Below, in pieces: positions 30,687-36,855 of a stretch of 36,855 nucleotides of DNA. Every line of letters starts with the position of its first letter. Positions within the stretch are counted from its first letter, which is position 1. Origin of the DNA: Gemmatimonadales bacterium (lineage in GTDB: Bacteria > Gemmatimonadota > Gemmatimonadetes > Gemmatimonadales > JACORV01); the NCBI GenBank assembly GCA_030697825.1, contig JAUYOW010000147.1, positions 1 to 36,855 of the forward strand, read 5' to 3'. The translations under genes and the position numbers were made by a program. The notes beneath the pieces are model-generated. The model had not been told where the DNA came from. It made no database searches and saw only the letters and a program-made list of their open reading frames with translations.

Positions 30687-32237
30687 GTGGGCGGTGAGAT
30701 CCAGGTGTGGCGGGTCGAGGGCGACCGAATACGGGCGCTGTCGGAGGAGCGCGGCGCGTGGTGGCCCAGGTTCGATGGTGACTCCGGCCACGCGATCAAG
30801 ACCCCGAAGGGTGCAGCGTGGCTGGAGCCCGTCCCGGGCGCTGCCGGCACCTGGCTCCAGCTTGGCCCGGATGCCACCCCCGAGGAGGCGCGGCCCGCGC
30901 ACGCGAAACCCGCCGCGGCGCTGTTGAGCGGTATACTGGCCAACGACCGGGAGAACGGACTCGTGGCCGCCGAGCTGGCGACGCGCTACGAGGAGATCGA
31001 CCTCCTCTATACCATCAGCGACATCCTCGGCCGCACCGTGAAGCTCGACGAGGCGGCGAAGACGATCGTGCGCGAGGTGTCGAGCGTCGTCGGCGCCCGG
31101 CGCGCCTCGATCATGGTGCACGATGAGCGGGAGGGTCTCCTGCGCGTCGTCGCCGGCCGCGGGCTCGACCCCACGCAGCTCGCTCCGGTCTCCGTGGATG
31201 ACGATTGCAGCATCGCCGCCCAGGTATTCCGCGAGTGCCGAGCGCTCACCTACGACGCGGCCGGCGGTGTCCCCCACGAGGCCTGTCAGCCGGGCCGTAA
31301 CTACCGCGGCTATTCCTTCCTCTGCGTGCCGATCCTCTACGCTCCGCCGGACGGAGGTCCGCGGCCGGTCGGCGTCATCAACCTCACCGACCGCCTTGGC
31401 GAGGACGTCTTCACCGCCGGCCACAAGAAGCTGGTCATGGCCATCGCCAACCAGATCGGCGCGGCGATCGAGAACGCCCGGCTCGTGGAGGTCGAGCGCG
31501 AGCGGGCGAGGCTCAGCACCGAGCTGACCCTGGCTCGCGAGCTCCAGCTCGCGCTGATGCCGTCGCAGTCCCTGCTGTCCAAGTCGGGAGACATCGGCGC
31601 GCGGTCGCAGCCGGCCGAGTTCGTCGGCGGAGACTTCTACGACCTCATCAGCCTCAGGCGCGACGTCGTGGGCGTCATGATGGGAGACGTGTCGGGCCAC
31701 GGACTCGCGGCGGCGATGTTGATGGCCCACGCCATTTCCGCGGCGGGGATCCTGGCCCAGTCGTCCGCATCCCCCGAGGAGGCCATCGAGCGGCTCCTCG
31801 ACGACATCGGCGAAGAGCTCCGCCGCACCGAGATGTCCATGGCGCTCTTCTACGGCGTGGTGGACCGTCGAAAGAACGTGCTGCGCTACGCCAACGCCGG
31901 CCACCCGCACGCATTCGTCGTGTCGGCGAACGGGAGTGACCTGCAACGCCTTGGCGCGACGGCGCCGCCGCTCGGCCTCGCCGGCGAGAAGGTCGTGCTC
32001 GGCGCCCAGGTCGAGTGGCGCCCGAAGCGTGACCTCCTGTGCCTGTTCACCGACGGCATGGTGGACAGCCGCAACGCCCAGGGCGAGCCGTATGGGGAAG
32101 AGCGTCTGCTCGCCGTCGTCCGCGCCAACGTGGCGCGTCCGGCCCCCCAGATCGTGGCCGCGGTATTCAGCGACCTCGAGGCCTTCTCCGGGGACAAGCA
32201 CGACGACGACCGCTCGCTGCTCGTCCTGCGCCGCTGA
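30687..32237 (+). CDS. GAF-domain SpoIIE-type serine phosphatase (RsbU-like)
   Basis: A 516-residue signalling phosphatase. An N-terminal region of about 100 residues is unassigned. A GAF domain follows (about 100-270; DLLYTISDILGRTVKLDEAAKTIV to NQIGAAIENARL), then a short coiled linker (VERERARLSTELTLARELQLALMP) and a PP2C/SpoIIE domain (FVGGDFYDL near 311, GDVSGHGLAAAML near 332, DDDRSLLVLRR at the end). It should dephosphorylate the STAS protein in response to a signal sensed by GAF. The start is uncertain. GTG 30687 is the first usual start, but 10 upstream codons (LDATLQALRQ) look coding, so CTG 30654 is possible. Confidence 0.92.
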   Translation: MGGEIQVWRVEGDRIRALSEERGAWWPRFDGDSGHAIKTPKGAAWLEPVPGAAGTWLQLGPDATPEEARPAHAKPAAALLSGILANDRENGLVAAELATRYEEIDLLYTISDILGRTVKLDEAAKTIVREVSSVVGARRASIMVHDEREGLLRVVAGRGLDPTQLAPVSVDDDCSIAAQVFRECRALTYDAAGGVPHEACQPGRNYRGYSFLCVPILYAPPDGGPRPVGVINLTDRLGEDVFTAGHKKLVMAIANQIGAAIENARLVEVERERARLSTELTLARELQLALMPSQSLLSKSGDIGARSQPAEFVGGDFYDLISLRRDVVGVMMGDVSGHGLAAAMLMAHAISAAGILAQSSASPEEAIERLLDDIGEELRRTEMSMALFYGVVDRRKNVLRYANAGHPHAFVVSANGSDLQRLGATAPPLGLAGEKVVLGAQVEWRPKRDLLCLFTDGMVDSRNAQGEPYGEERLLAVVRANVARPAPQIVAAVFSDLEAFSGDKHDDDRSLLVLRR

Positions 32238-32238
32238 C

Positions 32239-33006
32239 GTGGGAGCGCGGCTCGGCCAACACTTCCTCTTCGACCCCCGAATCCTCTCCCGCATCGCCGA
32301 CGCGGCGAACCTCACCCCTCGTGACACGGTGCTCGAGATCGGCCCGGGGAAGGGAACCCTCACGAAGATCCTCGCCGAGCGGGCGGGGAGCGTCACTGCC
32401 ATCGAGAAGGACGAACGGCTCGCAGCCCCCCTGCAAGTGCGTTACGCGGGTTCGAAGGTGCGTATCGTGTGCGGCGACGCGCTCGAAGTCGCCTGGCCGA
32501 CGGTGTCCGCCGTTTGCGGGAACATCCCCTACCAGATCACGACGCCGCTCATCGAGAGGGCGCTCACGCCGCCGCGTCCCCGGATCATCGTGTTCCTGGT
32601 GCAGCGAGAGGTCGCCGACCGACTCGCCGCGCCGCCCGGCTCGAAGACATACGGCGCTCTTTCGGTGGGCGTACAGCTCGTGGCCAGTGTTGAACGCCTC
32701 TTCACGGTGCGCGCCGGCGCGTTCCGGCCGCCGCCCAGGGTCGAGTCCGCCGTCGTCAGGATCACCCCGCTCGCCGAGCCGCTGGTGACGGGTGAATCGG
32801 AGGAGAGGCAGGTCCGGGATCTGATCCGCGCGGCTTTCCAACGTCGCCGCCAGCAACTCCAACGCACGCTGCGCGAGGCCTTCGACCTTCAGCCCTCGAC
32901 CGTGGCCGGGCTCCTGGCCGCGGCGGGGCTAGGGCCGGCCGATCGAGCCGAGGAACTGAGTCCGCGGCAGTTCGTCGCGCTTGCCCGCGTCCTTGCCGGA
33001 GCCTAG
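32239..33006 (+). CDS. rsmA: 16S rRNA dimethyladenosine transferase
   Basis: A 255-residue RsmA/KsgA, which dimethylates A1518 and A1519 of 16S rRNA. LGQHFLFDPRILSRIADAA starts at residue 5. Motif I is VLEIGPGKGTLTKIL, the catalytic motif is GNIPYQITTPLI (NIPY in place of NLPY), and FRPPPRVESAVVRI precedes the C-terminal helical domain FQRRRQQLQRTL. The GTG start lies 1 base after the phosphatase stop. The stop codon TAG is part of the predicted rex promoter element. Confidence 0.95.
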   Translation: MGARLGQHFLFDPRILSRIADAANLTPRDTVLEIGPGKGTLTKILAERAGSVTAIEKDERLAAPLQVRYAGSKVRIVCGDALEVAWPTVSAVCGNIPYQITTPLIERALTPPRPRIIVFLVQREVADRLAAPPGSKTYGALSVGVQLVASVERLFTVRAGAFRPPPRVESAVVRITPLAEPLVTGESEERQVRDLIRAAFQRRRQQLQRTLREAFDLQPSTVAGLLAAAGLGPADRAEELSPRQFVALARVLAGA

Positions 33007-33011
33007 CTTTG
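32981..33011 (+). promoter_or_regulatory. Predicted promoter of rex
   Basis: TTG (32981-32983), 20 bases, then TAGCTTTG (33004-33011), an exact match to TAnnTTTG with the same spacing as the rpsU promoter. The upstream half lies inside the end of rsmA. The last three bases overlap the Rex operator, so bound Rex would block initiation. Confidence 0.65.
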
Positions 33012-33026
33012 TGAAATCGTTCACAA
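33009..33026. promoter_or_regulatory. Rex operator (ROP site)
   Basis: TTGTGAAATCGTTCACAA is a perfect 18-bp palindrome (TTGTGAA, 4-base spacer, TTCACAA) and matches the known Rex consensus. It starts 27 bases before the rex start codon and overlaps the promoter, the usual arrangement for autoregulation. Rex binds when NADH is low and leaves when NADH rises. Confidence 0.93.
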
Positions 33027-33035
33027 GGCATTGTC

Positions 33036-33662
33036 GTGCGTCACGTGGCCCCGTCCACCATCCGCAGGCTGTCGCTCTACCTCCAGTTCCTCGACCAGTG
33101 CGAGGGGGAGGGGAAGACGACGGTTTCCTCAAGAGCGCTGGCCGAGCGCGGCGGGGCGACCGCCGCGCAGGTGCGGAAGGACCTCTCGATCTTCGGATCG
33201 TTCGGCAAGCGGGGGATCGGGTACCCCACCTCGCTCCTCGCCGCGCGGCTGCGGGACATCCTCGGCCTGGGGCGGCGGCACCGGGTGATCCTGGTCGGCG
33301 CAGGGCGCATCGGCGCGGCGCTGGCCAACTACCCGGGCTTCGAGGCGCGCGGCTTCGAGATAGCCGCGATCTACGACGCGGATCCGGACAAGGTGGGGGT
33401 GTTGCTCGACGGCAACGTGGTTCGGGCCATCCAGGAGCTGGAGCCGGACCTCTCGGCCAGCCCGGTGGACATCGCGGTCATCGGCACCCCAGCGGCGGCC
33501 GCCCAGGGCGTCGCCGACCGGCTGGTGCGGGCGGGGGTGCGTGCGCTGCTGAACTTCGCCCCGGTAACGCTGGCCGTTCCGCATGAGGTCACCGTCACCA
33601 ACGTGAACATGGCGCTGGAGCTGGAGGCCCTCTCCTTCGCGCTCACCCGGCGGCGCGCGTGA
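33036..33662 (+). CDS. rex: Redox-sensing transcriptional repressor Rex
   Basis: A 208-residue Rex. The N-terminal winged helix is STIRRLSLYLQFLDQCEGEGKTTVSSRALAERGGATAAQVRKDLSIFGSFGKRGIGY, followed by the NAD(H)-binding Rossmann fold (VILVGAGRIGAALANYPGFEARGFEIAAIYDADPDK). LNFAPVTLAVP and VNMALELEALSFAL close the domain-swapped C-terminus. The start is GTG 33036, just after the operator. It overlaps the arginine deiminase start (GTGA), so that gene is under the same control. Confidence 0.97.
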   Translation: MRHVAPSTIRRLSLYLQFLDQCEGEGKTTVSSRALAERGGATAAQVRKDLSIFGSFGKRGIGYPTSLLAARLRDILGLGRRHRVILVGAGRIGAALANYPGFEARGFEIAAIYDADPDKVGVLLDGNVVRAIQELEPDLSASPVDIAVIGTPAAAAQGVADRLVRAGVRALLNFAPVTLAVPHEVTVTNVNMALELEALSFALTRRRA

Positions 33663-34891
33663 AAGCGATCCACGTCACCTCCGAGATCGGTTCGCTGCGC
33701 TCGGTGCTGGTGCACACGCCCGGCAACGAGTTGCTGGGCGTCACGCCAGGCACGCGGGAGGACTACCTCTACGACGACGTGATCGACCTGGAGCATGCGC
33801 GGAAGGAGCACCGGCACCTGGTGGCGGTGCTCGAACGCTTCACCGAGGTGATCCAGGTCCGCGACGCGCTGGCCGAGATTTTCGCGAAGACCGAGGTGCG
33901 TGACCGCCTGGTGGGGCGCGCTCTCGACATCGTGCCCTCCGACGCGCTGGCGCAACGCCTGTCCAAGCTGCCGGTGCGCGAGCTGGTGGACGTGCTGGTC
34001 GCGGGCGCGGTCGAGGAGCCGGGCCCGATCGCGGCGGCGCTGAACGAACAGGGTTACATGCTCCCGCCGCTGCCCAACCTCTTCTTCACCCGGGACGTCG
34101 GGATCGTCATCGGCGGGCATGCGGTGATCGGCTCGATGCGCTACGGGGTGCGCTGGACCGAGGAGCTGCTGGTCTCGGCGCTGTTCCGGTTCCACCCGGC
34201 GTTCGCGAACGCCGGCATCCTCTACGACGGTTCGGAAGAGCGGCGCACCAATTTCAGCCTCGAGGGCGGGGACGTGCACCCGCTGCGTCCCGATCTCGTC
34301 GTGCTGGGATTCTCCGAGCGCTCCTCGCCGGCCGCGCTCGATTACCTCACCGACGTGCTGTTCGAGAAGTGCGGCATCGAGGACGTCATCGTGGTGGTGA
34401 TGCCCAAGGAGCCGACGGCGATCCACCTCGACATGATCTTCACCCAGGTGGACCGCGAGATGTGCGTGGTCTACCCGCCGCATTTCGTGGGCCCGGAGCG
34501 GCTCGCGGTGCTCCACCGCCACAAGGGCCAGGCGGCGGTGAAGGAGATGCCGAACCTGTTCGCCGCGTTGAACGCGGTGCGCCACCCGCTGGAGCCGATC
34601 TTCTGCGGCGGCGCCAGCCGCGCCGACCAGGAGCGGGAGCAGTGGGGGTCGGCGTGCAACTTCGTGTCGGTGCGGCCGGGCGTGGTGGTCGGGTACGACC
34701 GTCACGACGCCACGCTGAAGGAGATGCAGAAGGCCGGCTTCCGTATCGTGCCGGCTCGAAAGTTCCTGGGCGGCGAGGACCCGGTGGACGACGACGCGCG
34801 CGCCGCCATCGTGATCAAGGGCAGCGAGCTGATCCGCGGCGGCGGGGGGCCCCGCTGCATGACGATGCCGCTCCGCCGCGACGATCCGTGA
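33659..34891 (+). CDS. arcA: Arginine deiminase family protein
   Basis: A 410-residue guanidine-modifying enzyme with all the arginine deiminase landmarks: NLFFTRD (140-146), NFSLEGGDVHPL (E202, D205), AIHLDMIFT (catalytic H256, D258) and the nucleophile C400 in GGGGPRCMTMPL. It should convert arginine to citrulline and ammonia. No ornithine carbamoyltransferase or carbamate kinase is adjacent, so the full ATP-yielding pathway is not shown here. The GTG start overlaps the rex stop, placing it in a redox-controlled unit. The 410-residue length is typical. Confidence 0.92.
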   Translation: MKAIHVTSEIGSLRSVLVHTPGNELLGVTPGTREDYLYDDVIDLEHARKEHRHLVAVLERFTEVIQVRDALAEIFAKTEVRDRLVGRALDIVPSDALAQRLSKLPVRELVDVLVAGAVEEPGPIAAALNEQGYMLPPLPNLFFTRDVGIVIGGHAVIGSMRYGVRWTEELLVSALFRFHPAFANAGILYDGSEERRTNFSLEGGDVHPLRPDLVVLGFSERSSPAALDYLTDVLFEKCGIEDVIVVVMPKEPTAIHLDMIFTQVDREMCVVYPPHFVGPERLAVLHRHKGQAAVKEMPNLFAALNAVRHPLEPIFCGGASRADQEREQWGSACNFVSVRPGVVVGYDRHDATLKEMQKAGFRIVPARKFLGGEDPVDDDARAAIVIKGSELIRGGGGPRCMTMPLRRDDP

Positions 34892-35661
34892 GGACGCTCT
34901 CCGAGCGTGCGCTGGTCTACCTCCGCGAAGGCCCGCGGCAGCCCCTCGACATCACCCGCGACGTACTCGGCCTCCAGCGCGCCAACCCTGCGGTGGCGGA
35001 GCGCCTCGTGGTCGCGCTGCTCGGCGCGGACCCGCGCTTCGCGTTCGACGTCGAGGGCTGCTGGAGCGTGGTGCCGGCGCCGGCGTGGCGCGGAGTCCCG
35101 CTGCGCGACATCCGCTTCGCCGTGGTGGACGTCGAGACCACGGGCATGCGCGCCCGCCACGGCGACCGCATCACCGAGATCGCGGTCGTCCACGTGGATG
35201 GCGGCCGGATCCAGGTGGCGTTCGAGTCGCTCGTGAACCCCGGGCGACCGATCCCGCCGCGCATCGTCTCCCTCACCGGCATCACCGACGCGCTGGTGAA
35301 CGGGGCGCCGCCATTTGAGCAGATCGCCGATCCGGTGCTCGCGGCGCTGGCGGGACGCGTGTTCGTGGCGCACAACGCGCGCTTCGACTGGCGCTTCGTG
35401 GAGGCGGAGGTGGAGCGGGCGCGCGATGCGATCCTGCGGCCACCGCGCCTCTGCACCGTCCGGCTCACCCGCGCGCTGGTGCCCGAGCTCGAGCGACGTA
35501 ACCTCGACAGCGTGATCCATTTCTTCGGTATCGAGACCGACCGCCGTCACCGCGCCGCGGGCGACGCCGTCGCCACCGCCCAGGTGCTGCGGCGGCTCCT
35601 TCAGCGCGCCGAGACCAGCGGCATCGCTACCTGGCAGGAGCTGGAGGTGATGGCCGGATGA
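34888..35661 (+). CDS. DEDDh 3'-5' exonuclease (DnaQ-like)
   Basis: A 257-residue protein with an N-terminal helical part of about 75 residues, then a DnaQ-type exonuclease. Exo I is VVDVETTGMRARHGDRITEIA (near 79-99), Exo II is VAHNARFDWRFV (near 160-171) and Exo III is HRAAGDAVATAQVL (near 221-234). This gives the DEDDh set. It could be a proofreading-like epsilon subunit or an RNase T-like processing enzyme. The GTG start overlaps the deiminase stop; the longer frame upstream is a shadow. Confidence 0.9.
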   Translation: MRTLSERALVYLREGPRQPLDITRDVLGLQRANPAVAERLVVALLGADPRFAFDVEGCWSVVPAPAWRGVPLRDIRFAVVDVETTGMRARHGDRITEIAVVHVDGGRIQVAFESLVNPGRPIPPRIVSLTGITDALVNGAPPFEQIADPVLAALAGRVFVAHNARFDWRFVEAEVERARDAILRPPRLCTVRLTRALVPELERRNLDSVIHFFGIETDRRHRAAGDAVATAQVLRRLLQRAETSGIATWQELEVMAG

Positions 35662-36548
35662 GCGGCGCGCTCCAGTTCAAGGTGGGGCGGCTCACCTGCT
35701 GGACGCTGGAGGGCGGGCTCCAGCGGCTGGACGGCGGCGCGATGTTCGGCGTGGTGCCCAAGCCGCTCTGGGAGCGCCGCATCCCCGCCGACGATCGCAA
35801 CCGCATCCCGCTCGCCATGCGCTGCCTGCTGGTGGAGCATCCGGACGGCCTGGTGCTCATCGACACCGGCCTGGGCAACAAGGAGAACGCGAAGTTCCTC
35901 GACATCTACGGGGTCGAGAACGCCGGCGACCCGGGGCCGACGCCGCTCGAGGACGCGATCCGCGAGACCGGGCATCAGCCAGCGGACGTGACGTGGGTCA
36001 TCAACAGCCACCTGCACTTCGACCACGCCGGCGGCAATACGGTGAAGCGGGAGAACGGCGCGGTGGAGGTGGCGTTCCCGAACGCGACCTACGTGGTGCA
36101 GCGTCGCGAGCTGGAGTTCGCCACGATACCTAACGAGCGCATCCGGGCGAGCTACCTCGCGCCCAACTTCGCGCCCATCACCGCCCTGGACCGCTGGCGC
36201 CTGCTGGATGGCGAGGCGGACGTGCTCCCGGGCATCCGCGCGATTCCCACTCCGGGCCACGTGCCCTACCACCAGTCCATCCTGGTGAGCGACTCGGGCG
36301 AGTCGGCCTGCTTCCTCGGCGACCTGGTGCCGACGTCGGCGCACCTGCCGGCGCCCTGGATAATGGGCTACGACCTCGAGCCCCTGGTCACGCTCGCCAC
36401 CAAGAAGGCGCTCCTGCCGCGGGCCGCGCAGGAAGGCTGGCAGCTGGTCTTCGAGCATGATCCGGTGGTGGCACGGGGCAGGGTGGGACGGGACGAAAAA
36501 AAGGGCTGGACGACGGAGTTGGCTGAGAAGGTCGCCGCCGGGGGCTGA
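35658..36548 (+). CDS. Metallo-beta-lactamase-fold hydrolase
   Basis: A 296-residue MBL-fold enzyme. The metal motif SHLHFDHAGG (about 116-125) gives HxHxDH. PTPGHVPYHQSILV supplies the next histidines, FLGDLVPTSAHL the bridging aspartate, and FEHDP the last histidine. AMRCLLVEHPDGLVLIDTGLGNKE is typical of the lactonase/AttM-like group, but the substrate is unknown. The ATG overlaps the exonuclease stop. No signal peptide is seen, so it is cytosolic. Confidence 0.9.
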   Translation: MSGALQFKVGRLTCWTLEGGLQRLDGGAMFGVVPKPLWERRIPADDRNRIPLAMRCLLVEHPDGLVLIDTGLGNKENAKFLDIYGVENAGDPGPTPLEDAIRETGHQPADVTWVINSHLHFDHAGGNTVKRENGAVEVAFPNATYVVQRRELEFATIPNERIRASYLAPNFAPITALDRWRLLDGEADVLPGIRAIPTPGHVPYHQSILVSDSGESACFLGDLVPTSAHLPAPWIMGYDLEPLVTLATKKALLPRAAQEGWQLVFEHDPVVARGRVGRDEKKGWTTELAEKVAAGG

Positions 36549-36569
36549 AAGGCAGGGCAGCCGCGGACC

Positions 36570-36668
36570 TCAGGCCTTCCGGCCGAGAAGGCCGGCCCCG
36601 ATCATCAGCGCGCCGCCGCCGGCCGCAACGACGCCGACCCACATGGGAATGGCGCGCTGTTCCTGCAC
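36570..36668 (-). CDS. Doubtful small membrane-segment ORF
   Basis: A minus-strand frame ends at TGA 36572-36570 and encodes, from GTG 36668, 32 residues: a polar start MQEQRAIPMW, then a glycine/alanine-rich hydrophobic stretch VGVVAAGGGALMIGAGLLG and a basic end RKA. It looks like a single membrane helix. The frame is open upstream to TAA near 36732 but has no ATG, and no ribosome binding site is visible. It converges on the MBL gene with a 21-bp gap. Confidence 0.3.
   Translation of the reverse strand: MQEQRAIPMWVGVVAAGGGALMIGAGLLGRKA
36573..36593. terminator. Hairpin after the MBL gene, possible terminator
   Basis: GGCCTTC (36573-36579), loop CGGCCGA, GAAGGCC (36587-36593): a perfect 7-bp stem 25 bases after the MBL stop codon. 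There is no T-tract on either strand. It may limit transcript readthrough, or simply be part of the small opposing ORF. Confidence 0.35.
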
Positions 36669-36855
36669 CGAGGCTTCGAAGCCGCCACCCTTACCACGCT
36701 GCGGTGCGAGGAATAGCTGATGCCTCTCTTAGAGTGTCGGGGATTACCCCGACCCCCCCCTCGTACAGGGGATTACCCCCCTACCTCAAGAAGCGTACCT
36801 ACTCTCATCCGTTCGTGCGATTGGTGTTCAACCCGATCGTCCCTACTCTCCCTGT
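36594..36855. other. Terminal non-coding stretch
   Basis: Apart from the doubtful small ORF and the twin inverted repeats at 36736-36779, I see no supported gene, RNA or mobile element here. CCTACTCTC occurs twice (36798 and 36842), without clear meaning. Confidence 0.5.
36736..36779. promoter_or_regulatory. Two copies of an inverted repeat GGGGATTACCCC
   Basis: Copy 1 extends to a perfect 18-bp palindrome-like site, GTCGGGGATTACCCCGAC (36736-36753; 7-bp arms, ATTA spacer). Copy 2 is GGGGATTACCCC (36768-36779). Centres are 29 bp apart, near three helical turns. The identical core and spacing look like a double operator for a dimeric regulator. Confidence 0.55.

Noticed and set aside
34369-34890. 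N-terminal extension of the exonuclease frame inside the arginine deiminase gene
   Set aside because: The sequence is Arg/Gly/Pro-rich shadow; the DnaQ-like protein starts at the GTGA overlap.

Overview
This is a GC-rich, densely packed bacterial chromosomal segment. Gene content and order (obg-dprA-hemW-hrcA-dnaJ-rsmE; rpsU-yqeY-mutS2-dnaG; recJ-rsmD-coaD-pta; a heptose kinase and a Wzi-like outer-membrane barrel) point to a diderm bacterium. My best guess is Gemmatimonadota or a relative in the FCB superphylum. That guess rests on recalled gene neighbourhoods plus promoter elements of the form TTG-N20-TAnnTTT, which resemble Bacteroidota promoters. No database search was possible.

Layout. 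(1) Positions 1-2400 hold the tail of a truncated gene, a 9-bp tandem repeat array, a PF14907-type nucleotidyltransferase, tRNA-Val(CAC) with its terminator, a SAM methyltransferase, and a CAT-anticodon tRNA that looks like tRNA-Ile2. (2) Positions 2461-12763, minus strand, look like one long surface-polysaccharide operon. In transcription order it reads Wzi-like barrel, LhgO-type FAD oxidoreductase, heptose-7-phosphate kinase, flippase, nucleotide-sugar dehydrogenase, NAD-dependent epimerase, GT2, FkbM methyltransferase, GT4. (3) Positions 12854-20841, plus strand: asparaginase, a frameshifted carboxymuconolactone-decarboxylase-family gene, obg, dprA, hemW, hrcA, dnaJ, rsmE and a HIT protein. 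(4) Positions 20936-25318: rpsU, a broken yqeY, mutS2 without an Smr domain, and dnaG. (5) Positions 25359-33006: coiled-coil zinc-ribbon protein, recJ, rsmD, coaD, pta, a partner-switching module (STAS antagonist, HATPase kinase, GAF-SpoIIE phosphatase) and rsmA/ksgA. (6) Positions 32981-36548: a Rex operator and promoter, then rex, arginine deiminase, a DEDDh exonuclease and a metallo-beta-lactamase-fold hydrolase. (7) The last 300 bp hold only a doubtful 32-codon ORF and two copies of an inverted repeat.

Most adjacent genes overlap by 4 bp (GTGA or ATGA), so transcription units are long and probably translationally coupled. The Rex site covers the predicted transcription start of rex, so the rex-arginine deiminase unit is probably controlled by NADH/NAD+ ratio.

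The most unusual signals are these: short (7-9 bp) tandem repeats of unrelated sequence placed at gene junctions, two of them paired with an inverted partner array and one of those inside dnaG; a recurring TAnnTTT promoter element; two disrupted genes in otherwise housekeeping operons (yqeY with its middle missing, and a one-base frameshift in the gene before obg); and a tRNA terminator ending 3 bp before the start codon of the next gene.
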